Origin: Ailanthus altissimus
Taxonomy: Eukaryota; Streptophyta; Magnoliopsida; Sapindales; Simaroubaceae
Assembly (NCBI GenBank): GCA_946807835.1
Contig: OX327702.1
Location: forward strand, 2,542,001 to 2,606,000
Direction of reading: 5' to 3'
DNA length: 64,000 bases
The stretch's first letter is position 1; each line of letters begins with the position of its first letter. Shown piece after piece: positions 10,289 to 21,966 of this stretch. A model generated the notes under the pieces. It made no database searches. It worked only from the letters and a program-made list of their open reading frames with translations, and was not told where the DNA came from. The position numbers and the translations under genes were made by a program.

Positions 10289-12059
10289 TTACCATTGGTA
10301 TAGTTTCGAAAGAAAATGACCGAGCGAGGGCTTTAATAGTTTTTGATCTATCGATCGCATATTATGCATTTATATGTACATGCTAGTTATTATATTTTAT
10401 AGATTTTGGATATTATTTTTCAAAGATGTAAGTAAAACCCCCTAGACAAGATTTCATTGGCTCATGATGTTAGAAACTATTTTACGGCTTTATACAAGTT
10501 TTAGAAACATGATTTATGCATGTCCTTAGAATTTAATATCTATACAGAATGTTATTTTATTTGAAATCTTAAATGTACTCACTGAGCTCCTTTAGCTCAC
10601 TCGTTTTGTGTTTTATATTTTCTAAGCCCCCTTTCTAGGTGCAGGCCTCGGTACGCAAGCTGCTGATTCTTCTGTTACTGATTAGTGGGCCAAATTTGAA
10701 GATTATTTTGTAAATGTAAATATGCTAAGTAGCACGCTTTTTACTTTATGCATAGTAATTATCGACTTGTGTAGTTGTACATATGTTTGGACAAACAAGA
10801 AGAGGTTTTGATATTATAATGATCATTTTACTTTTTTTTTTAAAGTATGCTAGTTTTGTGATCAAAATGAAATTATTGAGTTTTGTTGGAATTGATTTTG
10901 AAAAGGATCGGAGGTCCTATTTGGTAGTATTGAAAAACAGTTGGAAATAAAAGTGCAATTTCTTTGCAAGTTTTATATTGGATTTTCAAAAAAACAGGGG
11001 AAATTCTGCCTATTGTTTTTTAAATTTAAGAAGTCAATTTCACGTATATTCTAAGATTTTCTCAGTAATAGCTAAAACTAAAAAGGGGTTCGTCTCGCGG
11101 AATTTCTTAACTTACACAGTTAAATTTTGAAAAACTTCCATCGGGGTGTTCGGCAGAGCCGCTGGGATCTACAGTAGAGGGTCTCGGGGTGGGTCCTGTC
11201 AGTATATTAGATATGTTTCATAACCATTTGATGGTCAGGCCTAGATTCGATCGATACCAGCTCATAACTCTTAGAGCCATCCAAATCCAGGTGTCATACA
11301 TAATATGGCATGCATCAAGCTACTTTTAGCTAATGTATATTATGAGTTGGACATTTCAACTCTTTCATTTTCTACTCGAGGACACTTCCTCTTAGAATGA
11401 TGAATGCCATGTCTGAAGGGTACATTAACTGTTTCACAGTTAATTAAGTTGTACATTTTCAAGACTTTGTCTATGTACGATGATTTGGAGAGCCCCATCA
11501 ATCTCTTAACTTTATCTCTATAAAGTCTAATAGAAGGTCTCTCCTAAATCTTTTATGAAAAAGTTCTTACTCAGATAACACTTATCTGATTGATTTGCAA
11601 TATATCAACGTCATTTTCAACATTAAGTATGTCTTTCACATAGAGAATCAAATAGATAATCCTGCTCCCACTGCCTTCTTGAACACACAAGCTTTCTCTT
11701 TATTACTGATGAAATCAGACTTTCTGATTTTGTCATTTAAATGAAGATATTAGCTTCCGAAAACTGTTTAAATCCAAAAAAAGAGCTTTTTTAGTTTACA
11801 CACTAGATTAGAAGTTAGGTTAGATGTAAAAACTTCAAGCAGCTCCATGCATATCTCGAGCTTGAGATATACATTCTAGAATGCCATCTTTACATCCATT
11901 GACTAGACCTCAAAATCTTAGTATGTGGCAATAGCCAATAGAATCTAAATTTACTTTAGCATGATTACTGATAATAAGGTTTTCTCATTACTGATCTCAG
12001 ATCTATGAGTATAACCTTTCTTTACCAGTTGGGCCTTGAAGGTTTCTAACTTTAAGTGC

Positions 12060-12275
12060 CTATGTTTCCACTGCATAAATTCTTTTACAACAACTAGGAA
12101 ATTTTTTTACATGAAGCACAACCAAGTCCCAGACTTGATTGTCATGCATAGAGTCAATTTTAGATTCTATGACTTCTTGCCATTTTTCTAAAACGATGTC
12201 AAACATCGCTTCTCTATAAGTCAAAGGATCATTTTCTTCATCTAAAAAAACACAAAGGGTGCCTTTAAGCATCAA
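12060..12275 (-). pseudogene. Ty1-copia reverse transcriptase fragment (N-terminal part)
   Basis: The minus-strand frame contains DPLTYREAMFD, then EKWQEVIESKIDSMHDNQVWDLV, the characteristic stretch just before the copia RT catalytic domain. The catalytic YVDD region downstream is not recoverable. It is a dead remnant. Confidence 0.8.
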
Positions 12276-13956
12276 TTATACCTAAATGGTGACTTTAATA
12301 TCCTATTCAACCTATAAAGAGAGTGCATTCAAGGTATATCACTCATTTGAACTTTAGGATTCCATCGTTGGTTTATATACTTTCTGATTGATTTTAACAA
12401 GTATAATCATTCTGAAATCACGATCCAAGAGAAAATATTTCTCGTGGGAGATGTTATTACAAGCAACGAACATGATTCGTTACTCTGGATCATAGAATTA
12501 ATATCCAATGAACCAATACTTGTACCTTTTATGTGCAAGTATATTCTGTTGTATAACTCTTATGCGAATAGAACAATCTATGACCTTAACAACTTAAGAA
12601 TCAACTCCCTTTAATCTATATCTTATACAAAGTAAAAGGAACTAGTTTTGGTGGAACTACGTTCAATAAGTGAGTAGCAGTTTCTTAAAGCATAATCCCA
12701 TAAATATTAGAGAAGATCAGTGAGACTTAACATCAATCAGGCTGTATCATATAAAGTCTGATTCTTCAATTCCTTAAACACTTTTGTGTTGAGGAATATC
12801 TAAGAGACCATGCTGAACGAGAACTATATTATCTTTTAAATATTTTATGAATATACTGTTTATGTATGAACAACCTCAATCTATTCGAAGGCATACATAA
12901 AGGTTTATTTCTTTAATTCCTAGTCAAAAGCCTTTGAACACTTCAAAAGTTTCTAACCTATGTTTCGCAGAAACATATGTCTATATAATGACAAATCACT
13001 ATCCAGAGTATAAAGTATTAAAATTCACTTATAGCAATATGATTTATTAGACTAAACACATTATATGTACCAATTCTAATAAATCAGTGGCTTAGTGTCC
13101 AACACCTACATTAGGATTTGGTCATCTTTCCATGAATTTAGAGTTCATAAACTGGCTAAGATTCTATAGTCATATCAAGTATCTAACCATGTTTAACCAG
13201 ACATGATAGTCATCTCACGACTACATGACCTAATCTTATATGTCACTATTCATCATTATTCAATGTTCTTGAACTATTACGTGTTCTGTTTATCGAGACA
13301 TTTCTTGTTATATGTACGATATATTGGTCATTATTCATCATACCCGACCCTTAATAAACAAAACATTATTTTTATCATATAAACATAAGAAACTATTCTA
13401 AATATTTTTATGATAACTCTCTCTGTTAACTGCAATGAGTGATATGATAGGCTTAATAATGTTTGGCACGTAATATCAATTATTCAATTAAGGTTTCTTG
13501 AACAGTAATATTTACTATTCAAACATTGTCACAGTGGAAACACTTTCTATTGTAACTATTCTTTAATTATGGATAAGATATATCAAATATATCTTAATAA
13601 TTTAGAATCTAAAACTATTCATAGATTCTAAAACAAGTATTTTATAACTCTCGGTACCCTTTATTTAATGTGTATTGATGAAGTGTACTAACGGATTGCT
13701 CATACTTATCTTATCTTATATAAGACAAGTATCTTATCTCTATAATATGATTTAGGAGATGTGTAGCAGAACATTTCTAATTGTTAATAATAACGTTTTA
13801 GATTATGGGTATATGATTTATATATATTTTAATCTAAAAGTGCCCTCCCACTACTTTACATAATCCTAATAATCTCTCGAATAAGACAATGACAATTTAA
13901 ACTCTTTAAACTATATAGTAGAAAGTAGATCCTATTGGCATTTACTCTAGCCACAC

Positions 13957-14241
13957 ACTGTAGCGATCTAGGCCTTTGTAAACTCAACAAGTAGACAAAT
14001 CTTGTCAATTGCATCTCATACAACTCTTGCTCCTGATCCTAAATATACCTTATCCGTACCCTGTAGCGATCTAGGGTAAGTGTATTCCAAATTAACTTGT
14101 CAATGATCAAATATATGTTACCGGTATTACCTACTCACTGTAGCGATCTAAGGCAATACTTTCGCATATATTTACATCATCTAATGTTTAATCGGCATAG
14201 TTTAAATCACACTTACTAATTCTCTCACACTGTAGCAATCT
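13957..14241 (-). repeat. Four spaced copies of a CTGTAGCGATCTA motif in copia leader
   Basis: Near-identical motifs occur at about 13958, 14061, 14137 and 14230, spaced roughly 75-105 bases. One weaker relative occurs at about 21376 in the other copia unit. They lie in the region between primer site and gag. The role is unknown; they could be part of a packaging or leader repeat. Confidence 0.6.
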
Positions 14242-14584
14242 TAGAAAAGACCGATATGATCCAGCTAACACCGTATTAACAAGACGGATCATCATAAAAT
14301 ACTATCTCATAAGATTATATTGTTCAATTCGATTAAGAGAGATTTTTACTCTTTTTTTTTATTATCACAAAGACTTAATCCCTATCTTATGAGAAGGTAA
14401 TTCTCATTTAAACATTAATTTCTATGTAGGCACAACTAACCCCACTAGTAGGGTTCCTATTGTATTTACCAACACAGAAAAAATAATTTCGGTTTATAAT
14501 ACAACCTAATAACTCTTATTATTGTATCTCATAAACCCCTATATGGTTAAAATAATATTTTAAATAATTTTAAACATAATTAGA

Positions 14585-14840
14585 GTGAGTGTTGTCGGCG
14601 CCGCGGTGCTGGGATCGCTGTATAGCAGCACTGGGGGGGCATAGCCCCCGGCGCAGTGGCGCCCAGCTTCTGGTGCTGCAACGTTCAATAGCCAACGCTG
14701 CAACCCTAGAGGTCACACCTGCAGCGCTACAATGCTTAGTGCCTGGCGCTGCTGCGTAAATTCCAGAATCGGTGCTTAAACGCTCATCACCTAGTGCTGG
14801 GGCGCCCAGCACCTGGCGCTGCAGCGTTAGGGCCTGGAAG
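14585..14840. repeat. GC-rich GCAGCGCTGG-type cluster in copia leader
   Basis: About 250 bases in otherwise AT-rich DNA are packed with GCGCTG, GGCGC and CAGCGC words. It lies directly downstream (element sense) of the primer site. The open frame read on the minus strand across it has no family resemblance and is a by-product of base composition. Similar clusters lie at 21545-21850, 36900-37170 and 41095-41295. Confidence 0.75.
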
Positions 14841-14975
14841 TTTGATGGCTATGACACTTCAGTGCTCCCTACCTACGGTATACCTATTTCAATAACTTGA
14901 AATGCATATTTTGAGCACCGAAACATCACCAACAACAATTTTACACTTAAATACACCGAATTAGCACCGCAAAAC

Positions 14976-14987
14976 GCTTTGATACCA
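14976..14987 (-). other. Primer-binding site, copia unit 2
   Basis: The minus strand reads TGGTATCAAAGC, a one-base variant of the tRNA-Met primer site, three bases inside the LTR end at 14991. Confidence 0.7.
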
Positions 14988-14990
14988 TTT

Positions 14991-17882
14991 TGTGAGGGTG
15001 CCGATTTATCCTGGTTCACAACCTAAACTTATTAGGTGTATGCACGTGGTATATGTGTCCATTTTAAAATTCATAGACATACGCATCTAATACATACATA
15101 TACAAATCATAAACTAACGGAAGCTTGAAATCAAATTTCTTAAAATGAACACAATAAATTTTATTCATTACATTAATAACAAAATATAAAACATATTAAT
15201 CAAATTAATACTAATTGTTGAGAATATCATCTGTCAAACCTTTGGAACAATTTTGTAGCTGGAATACCGCATGAAGTCTATCCGTTGGCAGTTTTAGGAC
15301 TCAACATGGTGGGCTTGAGTCGCCAGAACAATAGCCTATATATTTCCAGCACCGATTTCACACTTAAATTGTTGGATTAAATCTTAATCCCCATAGCAAA
15401 ACAACTTTTGCTATTATGTTTTTCTTGTTTTTAACACTTAAAAACTCCAAACAAAAATAATTTTCCTTACCTTCAAAATTGGTGGCTATCTTGTTTTTGC
15501 TTCAAAGAAGAAAATAAAAATAAAAATATTTTCATCTTTTTCTTTCTCCATGGCCGAGAACTAACTTAGCTCTCATTCTTCTTCTCCATACCTTTCTTAA
15601 AAGACTAATTATGAATACTAAATACCACTTAATATCAAAAGGTCGGCCATACAATTTGGCCTTTTATCATTTTGTTTTATTTTCTTTCAATGACCAAATA
15701 CAAAGCCAACCACCTACTTTTAACTATGGCCGGCCACTTTGTTTCGTGCCTTCATCATGGCATGCCGCCCATTGCATTTAATAATCATCAATTGAATATA
15801 TAAATTTATAATAATATGAAATATCTTATCTTCTGATTAGTGTATTATTATTTAATTTGGCTTATCAAATAAACCAATTTTGTGTCCAACGTAATAGGTA
15901 ACTATGAATGTTTTGTGACAAGAAAATTTTCATTCAGTCTTCAAGGTTTGATTTAATTTTCTTTTGACAATATTTGATTTAACTTAATTATTTGCTTATT
16001 AAAATTTTATTTTATTTAGCAATTAAGTTTTCAATAAAATATTTACTTTATCAATTTAACCATGAGCTAACAATTAACTCTAGTCAAATTAACTAATCAT
16101 TTAACTTTTAAGTGAGAACAAATATTTAGATTATTTAACACTTAAATAATCAATTAAGTGAAATAACCCTTAAGCCTTTAATTAATCCAACGTGGGTTCT
16201 ACCTTACTCAATACTTGAGTAAATTTAACCGAAGGCTTATGATGTATCACGTGTCACTATTTAATTAGTCAACAATAATTATTAACTAATTATTGTATTT
16301 AACACTTAAGTACTGACACGCGCGCATCCCAAGGGTTCCTAAAACAAATATTCGATCCTGCTAAAAATTACTAGATTGAACAATTCAATCTAGTATGCTG
16401 CCCAGTGCACAATGAGTACACTTCATATTGTGAGACTCTCTAGATCTATGCCTGATTTGTCAAATAGAACTATTCCATAAGTCTGTGATCGATGCCCCAC
16501 GCACACGTCACATATATTACAAATCAGCGTATCAGACCATACAAGCTGAGGTCATAGCGCATACGTATAATCCTTCATCATATATATCTTGAATATCTAG
16601 GGATATAAATCAACACCATCAAATTCCTGTATGCCTATCTATGAGGTTATCTCCAGATTTATATTTTTCAAGAACAATATACACAAACAGTTTTACTATA
16701 TTGTTCAACCCTTTGGGAAATACCTTTATTGAGTTAGTACTCATGGCCACGAGATTTACTTAAATACAATCTCGGAGTATCTGGATATACTACTCCCCTA
16801 TGAGAGCTGATGGATCCCATATTTGTACACACCAGACTCCATAAGTATCAGACCATACTCAGCAGTCAAACATGAAATGTCTATGACATGCGTGGAACAA
16901 AAGTATAGTGGATCACTTACAAGTCCACCATAGCACTCAGGTTAAAGGACCACGCATACTACTCAACTCGAGAGGACTCACTATTGACGGTTTTATAGAA
17001 AGTCTATTGGTGTTCTCGTGAGTCCATTCAGCATTTAGTCCTGACTGAATACCCGTATGCATATACGAGCTTCCGGTAAGCACATAGTCAGCTAAGAACA
17101 ACCATCTGTATCATATAAATATAACATACACTTATCTATATAAAATAGATCCACCGATAGACCGGCATCAGTGAAATAGATCAGGAACATAGTGTTTGAC
17201 AACATACTTGCATAATAACATCTCCAAACACCTATTGCAACTCTTTGCAACCATGTTATTACTAGTATACCCTCAGGTCTTTGTCTATTATAGATAAGGA
17301 TATAATCTTTTAAATCTAGCTGACTTTTATAACCTATCAACTTTTAGCAATGCTAACTATTAACATAAATATAATATTCAGCTCTACTAATTCTTAGCAC
17401 TAGTCTAAACTCCTTTAGGCTAGATCTGAATTCTTTCAAATCATACAATGTCTGTAACGTAACAAGTATTGTACCATGTATTTATATTGTATTAACAATT
17501 CTACGAAATATTTTTTTTTATAAATATTAAATAATTTAATATTCATAAGTATTGGAATGGCACGTAAGCGCTAATTCCAATAATTGCAACTCTTGTAACT
17601 ATGCAGTTACTAGTATATTCCCAGGTTTATGTCTCATTACAGACAAGACTATAAATCTTTGATCTTTACTGAGTATTATAACCAGCTACCACTTAGCTGT
17701 GCTAACATTTAGCATTTATATCTCTCAGTATGGCTAACTATGAGCCATTATCTAAACTCTATTAGATCGTACAATGTCTGTAATGTTACATTGCATAGTA
17801 TCATATTAATGGAAATGTACACTTGTATAAATACACAAGTATATGTACATTCAGGAATGGCATGTAAGCACAAACGCTAATA
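14991..17882 (-). repeat. Copia LTR shared by the two units of the array
   Basis: It is the 3' LTR of the copia unit to its right (a polypurine tract adjoins it at 17884-17897) and the 5' LTR of the unit to its left (a primer site adjoins it at 14976-14987). It aligns with the LTR at 21967-24639 but is clearly diverged. Confidence 0.75.
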
Positions 17883-17883
17883 A

Positions 17884-17897
17884 TCTCTCACTTGTTC
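17884..17897 (-). other. Polypurine tract of copia unit 1
   Basis: The minus strand reads GAACAAGTGAGAGATT immediately before the 3' LTR start, the usual copia form (AAGTGGGAGATT) with one change. Confidence 0.65.
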
Positions 17898-18317
17898 TAG
17901 TGTCATTTTTGATGGCATTTCATACACATCGACTCAATGTGTTTCATAAACACTTTTAGAGTCTTAGAAAGTGGGATCACTAAATTATTTATAAAATACT
18001 TCTACAAAAAATCACATCTCTCTAACCCAAAGATCCCTTTAGTCATGTGAGACTCCTCTCAACATAACTAGAGTACTGGTGTCTTCTTGGCACCTCGGCC
18101 TATACAACAATCTAGTTTTGTCGTATAACTATGAGATAAGATCCATGTATTTTAGAACTTTTCCAAGCCCAACGATAAATCTACGAATCCACACTGTCTT
18201 TTCTGCCGCGCCAATATAAATTAGCAGTGAATCCCAATTTGGTGCAATTCTAACTCACTTAGTACCATTGAGAATAAGCATATTCCCAGATGTCGAATCT
18301 CTATCATCTACATCAAA

Positions 18318-19480
18318 CTAGAAGTCTGATTCCGAGTATCTTCTCACTTGTAAGTCACTTTTTCCATATTTGAGAAACTTATTATTTGTATCCTCAAGGT
18401 ACCTCAGGATATGTTTGACTACCATAAAATGGTAGTCACCTGAATCAGACTGGTATCTACTCATAACTCTTACAGCCATACTGATATTAGGTCTCAAACC
18501 CATTATAGCATACATCCAGCTTTCAATAGCTAATGTATCTGGTGTGTCAGATATTTTAACTTTCTCATCTTCAATTTGAAGAGACACTCTTCTCGAAAGA
18601 TGAACACCAGGTCCAAAAGATATGTTAACTATCTCATAGTTAACAAAACTATACCTTTTTAAAACACTATTGGTGTGAAATGATTTAGGAGAGTTCTATC
18701 AGCTTTCTAACTCTATCTCTATAAAGTTTTATATCTAGTATAAAGAAAGTCTCTCCCAAATCATTCATGGAGAAATTCTTAAGAGTTACTCTTAACCGAC
18801 TATAACATACCGATATCACTTTCAATGACCAGTATGTTATCAACAAAAAGTATTAAAAAGACTATTATGCACCTATTGACCTTTTATGCACACAGGCTTC
18901 CTCTTTATTTTTGATGAAACCAGACTATCTGATTATCTCATAAAAAAAATAAGTCCAACTTTAAAAGGCTTATATAAGCCTATAAATGGACTTCTTCAGC
19001 CTGCACACTAGATCTGAAGTCTGGCTGGACGTAAAATCTTCAGGCTGTTCTATGAATATCTCTTACTCAAGATATCCATCCAAGAATACCATTCTTATAT
19101 CCATCTGTCAAAACCTCAAAATATGCTGCAAGAGCCAATAACATTCTAATCGACTTTAGCATCAATATTGGTCCAAAGGTTTCATCTTAGTTGATCCCAA
19201 ATCATTGAAGATTACCTTTTTAGAATTAACCCCTTTGGCCTAGAAGATCTTTACCTTCCTTCTGTCTTCTATTAACTCTTGTAAACCCTCTACAACTAAT
19301 GAAAACAATTTTCATGGGTAGCTTTACCAAGTCACAGACTTGATTTTGATGCATATAGTCAATTTTTGTTTTCATGGTTTCTTGCTGCTTCTTGAATCGA
19401 TGACTAACATCATCTCCCTATAGGTCAACGGATAATTTTTTTCTACCAAAAAAACTCTAAGTTCATCTTTAGGCATCAAA
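18318..19480 (-). pseudogene. Ty1-copia reverse transcriptase / RNase H remnant
   Basis: The best frame (18587-18318) holds ESWMYAIMGLRPNISMAV and SRYQSDSGDYHFMVVKHILRYL followed by YSESDF, the copia RT C-terminus and RNase H start. Fragments of the RT N-terminal block (SDP-LTYRE region and the VWDLV block) are recognisable up to about 19480 in other frames. Multiple frameshifts and stops make it inactive. Confidence 0.75.
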
Positions 19481-21544
19481 CATACCTAAAAGGTGACCTA
19501 TACATCCTTTCCGACCCACTGGAAGAGTGTGCTAAAAGGCCAATGCTTAATTGAGCCTGGGTTCCTACCCTTGATACATTGATTTTTAGATTGATTTCAC
19601 CAAGTTTAATCTTTCTATGATTCACACGACTCATGAGAAACTCTTTCTCTAGAATAGTGGTATATCGAGAAACGAACACACTTCGCTTCTCTAAATCATA
19701 GAACTAGTATCCTATTGGATTCATAGGATACACAATGACCTATACTTGTAACTCTTGGGTGTTTTTTTATTTTACTAAGTAACTTTTATAAAACAAGATA
19801 CCCTACTGCGTAACTCTTACGTAAGCAAGACAACCCCAAGTATTAACTTATTTAAGATACGACTTCCTTCCTTTTTGTATCACATACAGAATAAAAGGAA
19901 CAACTTTTAATAGAACTCTGCTTAATAAGTAACTATATTTGGAGCATATTCTCACATATATAGATCGGTAACACTCATTATTAATCGGACCATATCTAAT
20001 AAATTTTGATTCCTCATCTCCGAAACATCGTTAAGTTGTGGAGTACCCAGAGAACTATAGTAAGTGAGAATCTCGTTCTTCCTTAAAAAAATAGAAAACT
20101 TGCTGTTAATGTACTCATTTCCTCAATCTAATCAAATGGATGTGATGTACATTCTGGTATATTAGGTCATCTCTGTGAATACATTACTTATAGGCTGGTT
20201 AAATCTTTATGGTCAGATTAGGTATCCAACCATCCTTAACCAGACGGGTTAAGCGTCTTACGCCTATATGACCTAATTTTATTTACCACAGCTCCATATC
20301 ATTTAAGGATTCTGATCTACAGACATTTCTAATTATATATAATATCAATTTATTAACTGACATTCAGCTAATAAAACATCATTCACATCACATGAACATA
20401 AAAGAACTATTTCTAATATTCACATGATATCCTTCACTGTCCAGTACAGGAAGGGACACAATATGTCAAATAATATTTTGGATATTATACTAATTATGCA
20501 ATACAACTATTGTATTGCATGTAAGAAGTAAGTCAAGCTGTCCAATAAACTGAACTTACAGGAAATCACCATTTCCTGCTTTTAGCCTTACTTCTACTAG
20601 CTGTTGCATTCTAATATCTCTCAATCCCTGCAACATATTGCAGACATGAGAGGGACATACGGTATCTTATACCCAGCTTAAACTGGCATCATATGCTATA
20701 GAAATATCTATGTTTGTCAAACACAAACATGTAGGAGTTTTTTTGACAATTATAAGGCTGCTAGGGTAGTGGAATTTTCAATACCCAACCTTACTGCAGA
20801 GAAAATACTTTCCATCTACTTTGTTATCTTGTTGATCTTTAGATAAATGTTGCCTTTGCGGATTTAACCTGGATATCTGCCTTATATTATTCTCCTTACA
20901 CATCTAGTCTCACAAGATATACTTAGAGTAGAAGATGAAGCACCCTGAAGAAAGAGGGTTACACCCCATCTATTTTTATCCTCTTATGAGATGTTATCAA
21001 AAATACCTTACGGTAAAGTTTGATCAATACTAAATCTAATATTTTTTTGAATCTAGAACATTTTTTAGATTCATCTGCCGGTTGTAATAATTTCTAGTAC
21101 CCTTGAGTTGGACTGCATCAACTATGCACACAAACTGGTTCATAGTGGCCATTATACTTAACAGGCCAAGATAACGGGAGATATAAGCGGAATGATCATT
21201 AAATCACTAATGAAACATTTTAAATCATGGGTATACCAATTATATATTTTTAATTTAAAACGCCCCCTACTGCTTTACATAATCCTGATAATCTCTCGAA
21301 TAGGAAAATGATAGTTTAAACTCTTTTAAACTATACAGCAGAAAGTAGATCTCATTGAAATTTACTCAGGTCTTACGCTATAGCAATATTGGCCTTTATA
21401 AATCCAACAGGTAGACAACATTTTCAATTGCATCTCATGCAACTTTTACCACTTGATCCTGAAAAATTAATTTTAAAACACTGTTTAAAATTAATATAGT
21501 TGTGAACAGTAAAAAATACTGCTCATGTGCTACTGTTCAAGTGA

Positions 21545-21850
21545 CCAGTACACCGTTGCAGCATCGGATTACATCGCTGCAGCGCTGAGAGGTTAGACCC
21601 CCAGCGCCGCTGTGCCAAATTACCTTGCTACAGCGCTGGGAGGTTGAACCCCTAGCGCTATGGCACCCATCCTTCACTGTTGGGGCACAAATTCCAAAAC
21701 CTTCAGAGCCTCAATACGGGCTCGCCAGCACTGCAGTGCTTGGAGAAAGAACTCCCAGCACCACGACCCTAGATCTTCAATGCTGCAGCGCTGGGAGGTC
21801 GAACCCCTAGCGTTGTTGCTCCAGCCCTCTGGCGTTGCAGCGCCCAATGC
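21545..21850. repeat. GC-rich GCAGCGCTGG-type cluster in copia leader (unit 1)
   Basis: It contains several copies of GCTGCAGCGCTGGGAGGT and relatives, at the same leader position as 14585-14840. The two overlapping plus-strand open frames here are compositional and have no family resemblance. Confidence 0.75.
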
Positions 21851-21966
21851 ACCCCATTTGGTATACTCATTTTAACACTTAAAACGCGCCATTTACATTG
21901 GGCCTTTTGCATCAATTCACCCAAAAAACACTCCAATATGTCTTAAATGGCTATGATACCAATTTT

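Larger units (their letters stand above)
7900..11201 (-). repeat. Probable solo LTR of a Ty3-gypsy element
   Basis: The right end read on the minus strand starts TGACAGGACCCACCCCGAGACC, the pattern of long plant gypsy LTRs. Around 7910 the sequence CACACTCGGTCGGAGCGTCGG looks like the other terminus. No primer site, polypurine tract or coding interior is attached on either side, so it is most easily read as a solo or truncated LTR. The right side continues directly into copia interior (11202 onward). I could not find a clean target duplication, so the left boundary is approximate. Confidence 0.5.
11202..14990 (-). mobile_element. Truncated interior of a Ty1-copia element (second unit of the array)
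   Basis: On the minus strand this begins at the primer site (14987-14976), passes a GC-rich leader and decayed gag-pol, and is cut off inside the RT/RNase H region at 11202 by the gypsy LTR. The segment at 11210-11400 parallels 18410-18640 of the neighbouring copia interior. It shares the LTR at 14991-17882 with that neighbour. No frame is intact over more than about 70 codons. Confidence 0.7.

Noticed and set aside
11202..11206. GTATA beside the copia interior matching GTATA after the copia LTR at 24640
   Set aside because: At 11202 the bases align with the copia interior (compare 18401 on), so the match is coincidental and not a target duplication.
14570..14812. 80-codon minus-strand frame with Ala/Arg-rich product
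   Set aside because: It lies entirely within the GC-rich leader cluster; codon content reflects the repeats and it is not kept in the sister unit.
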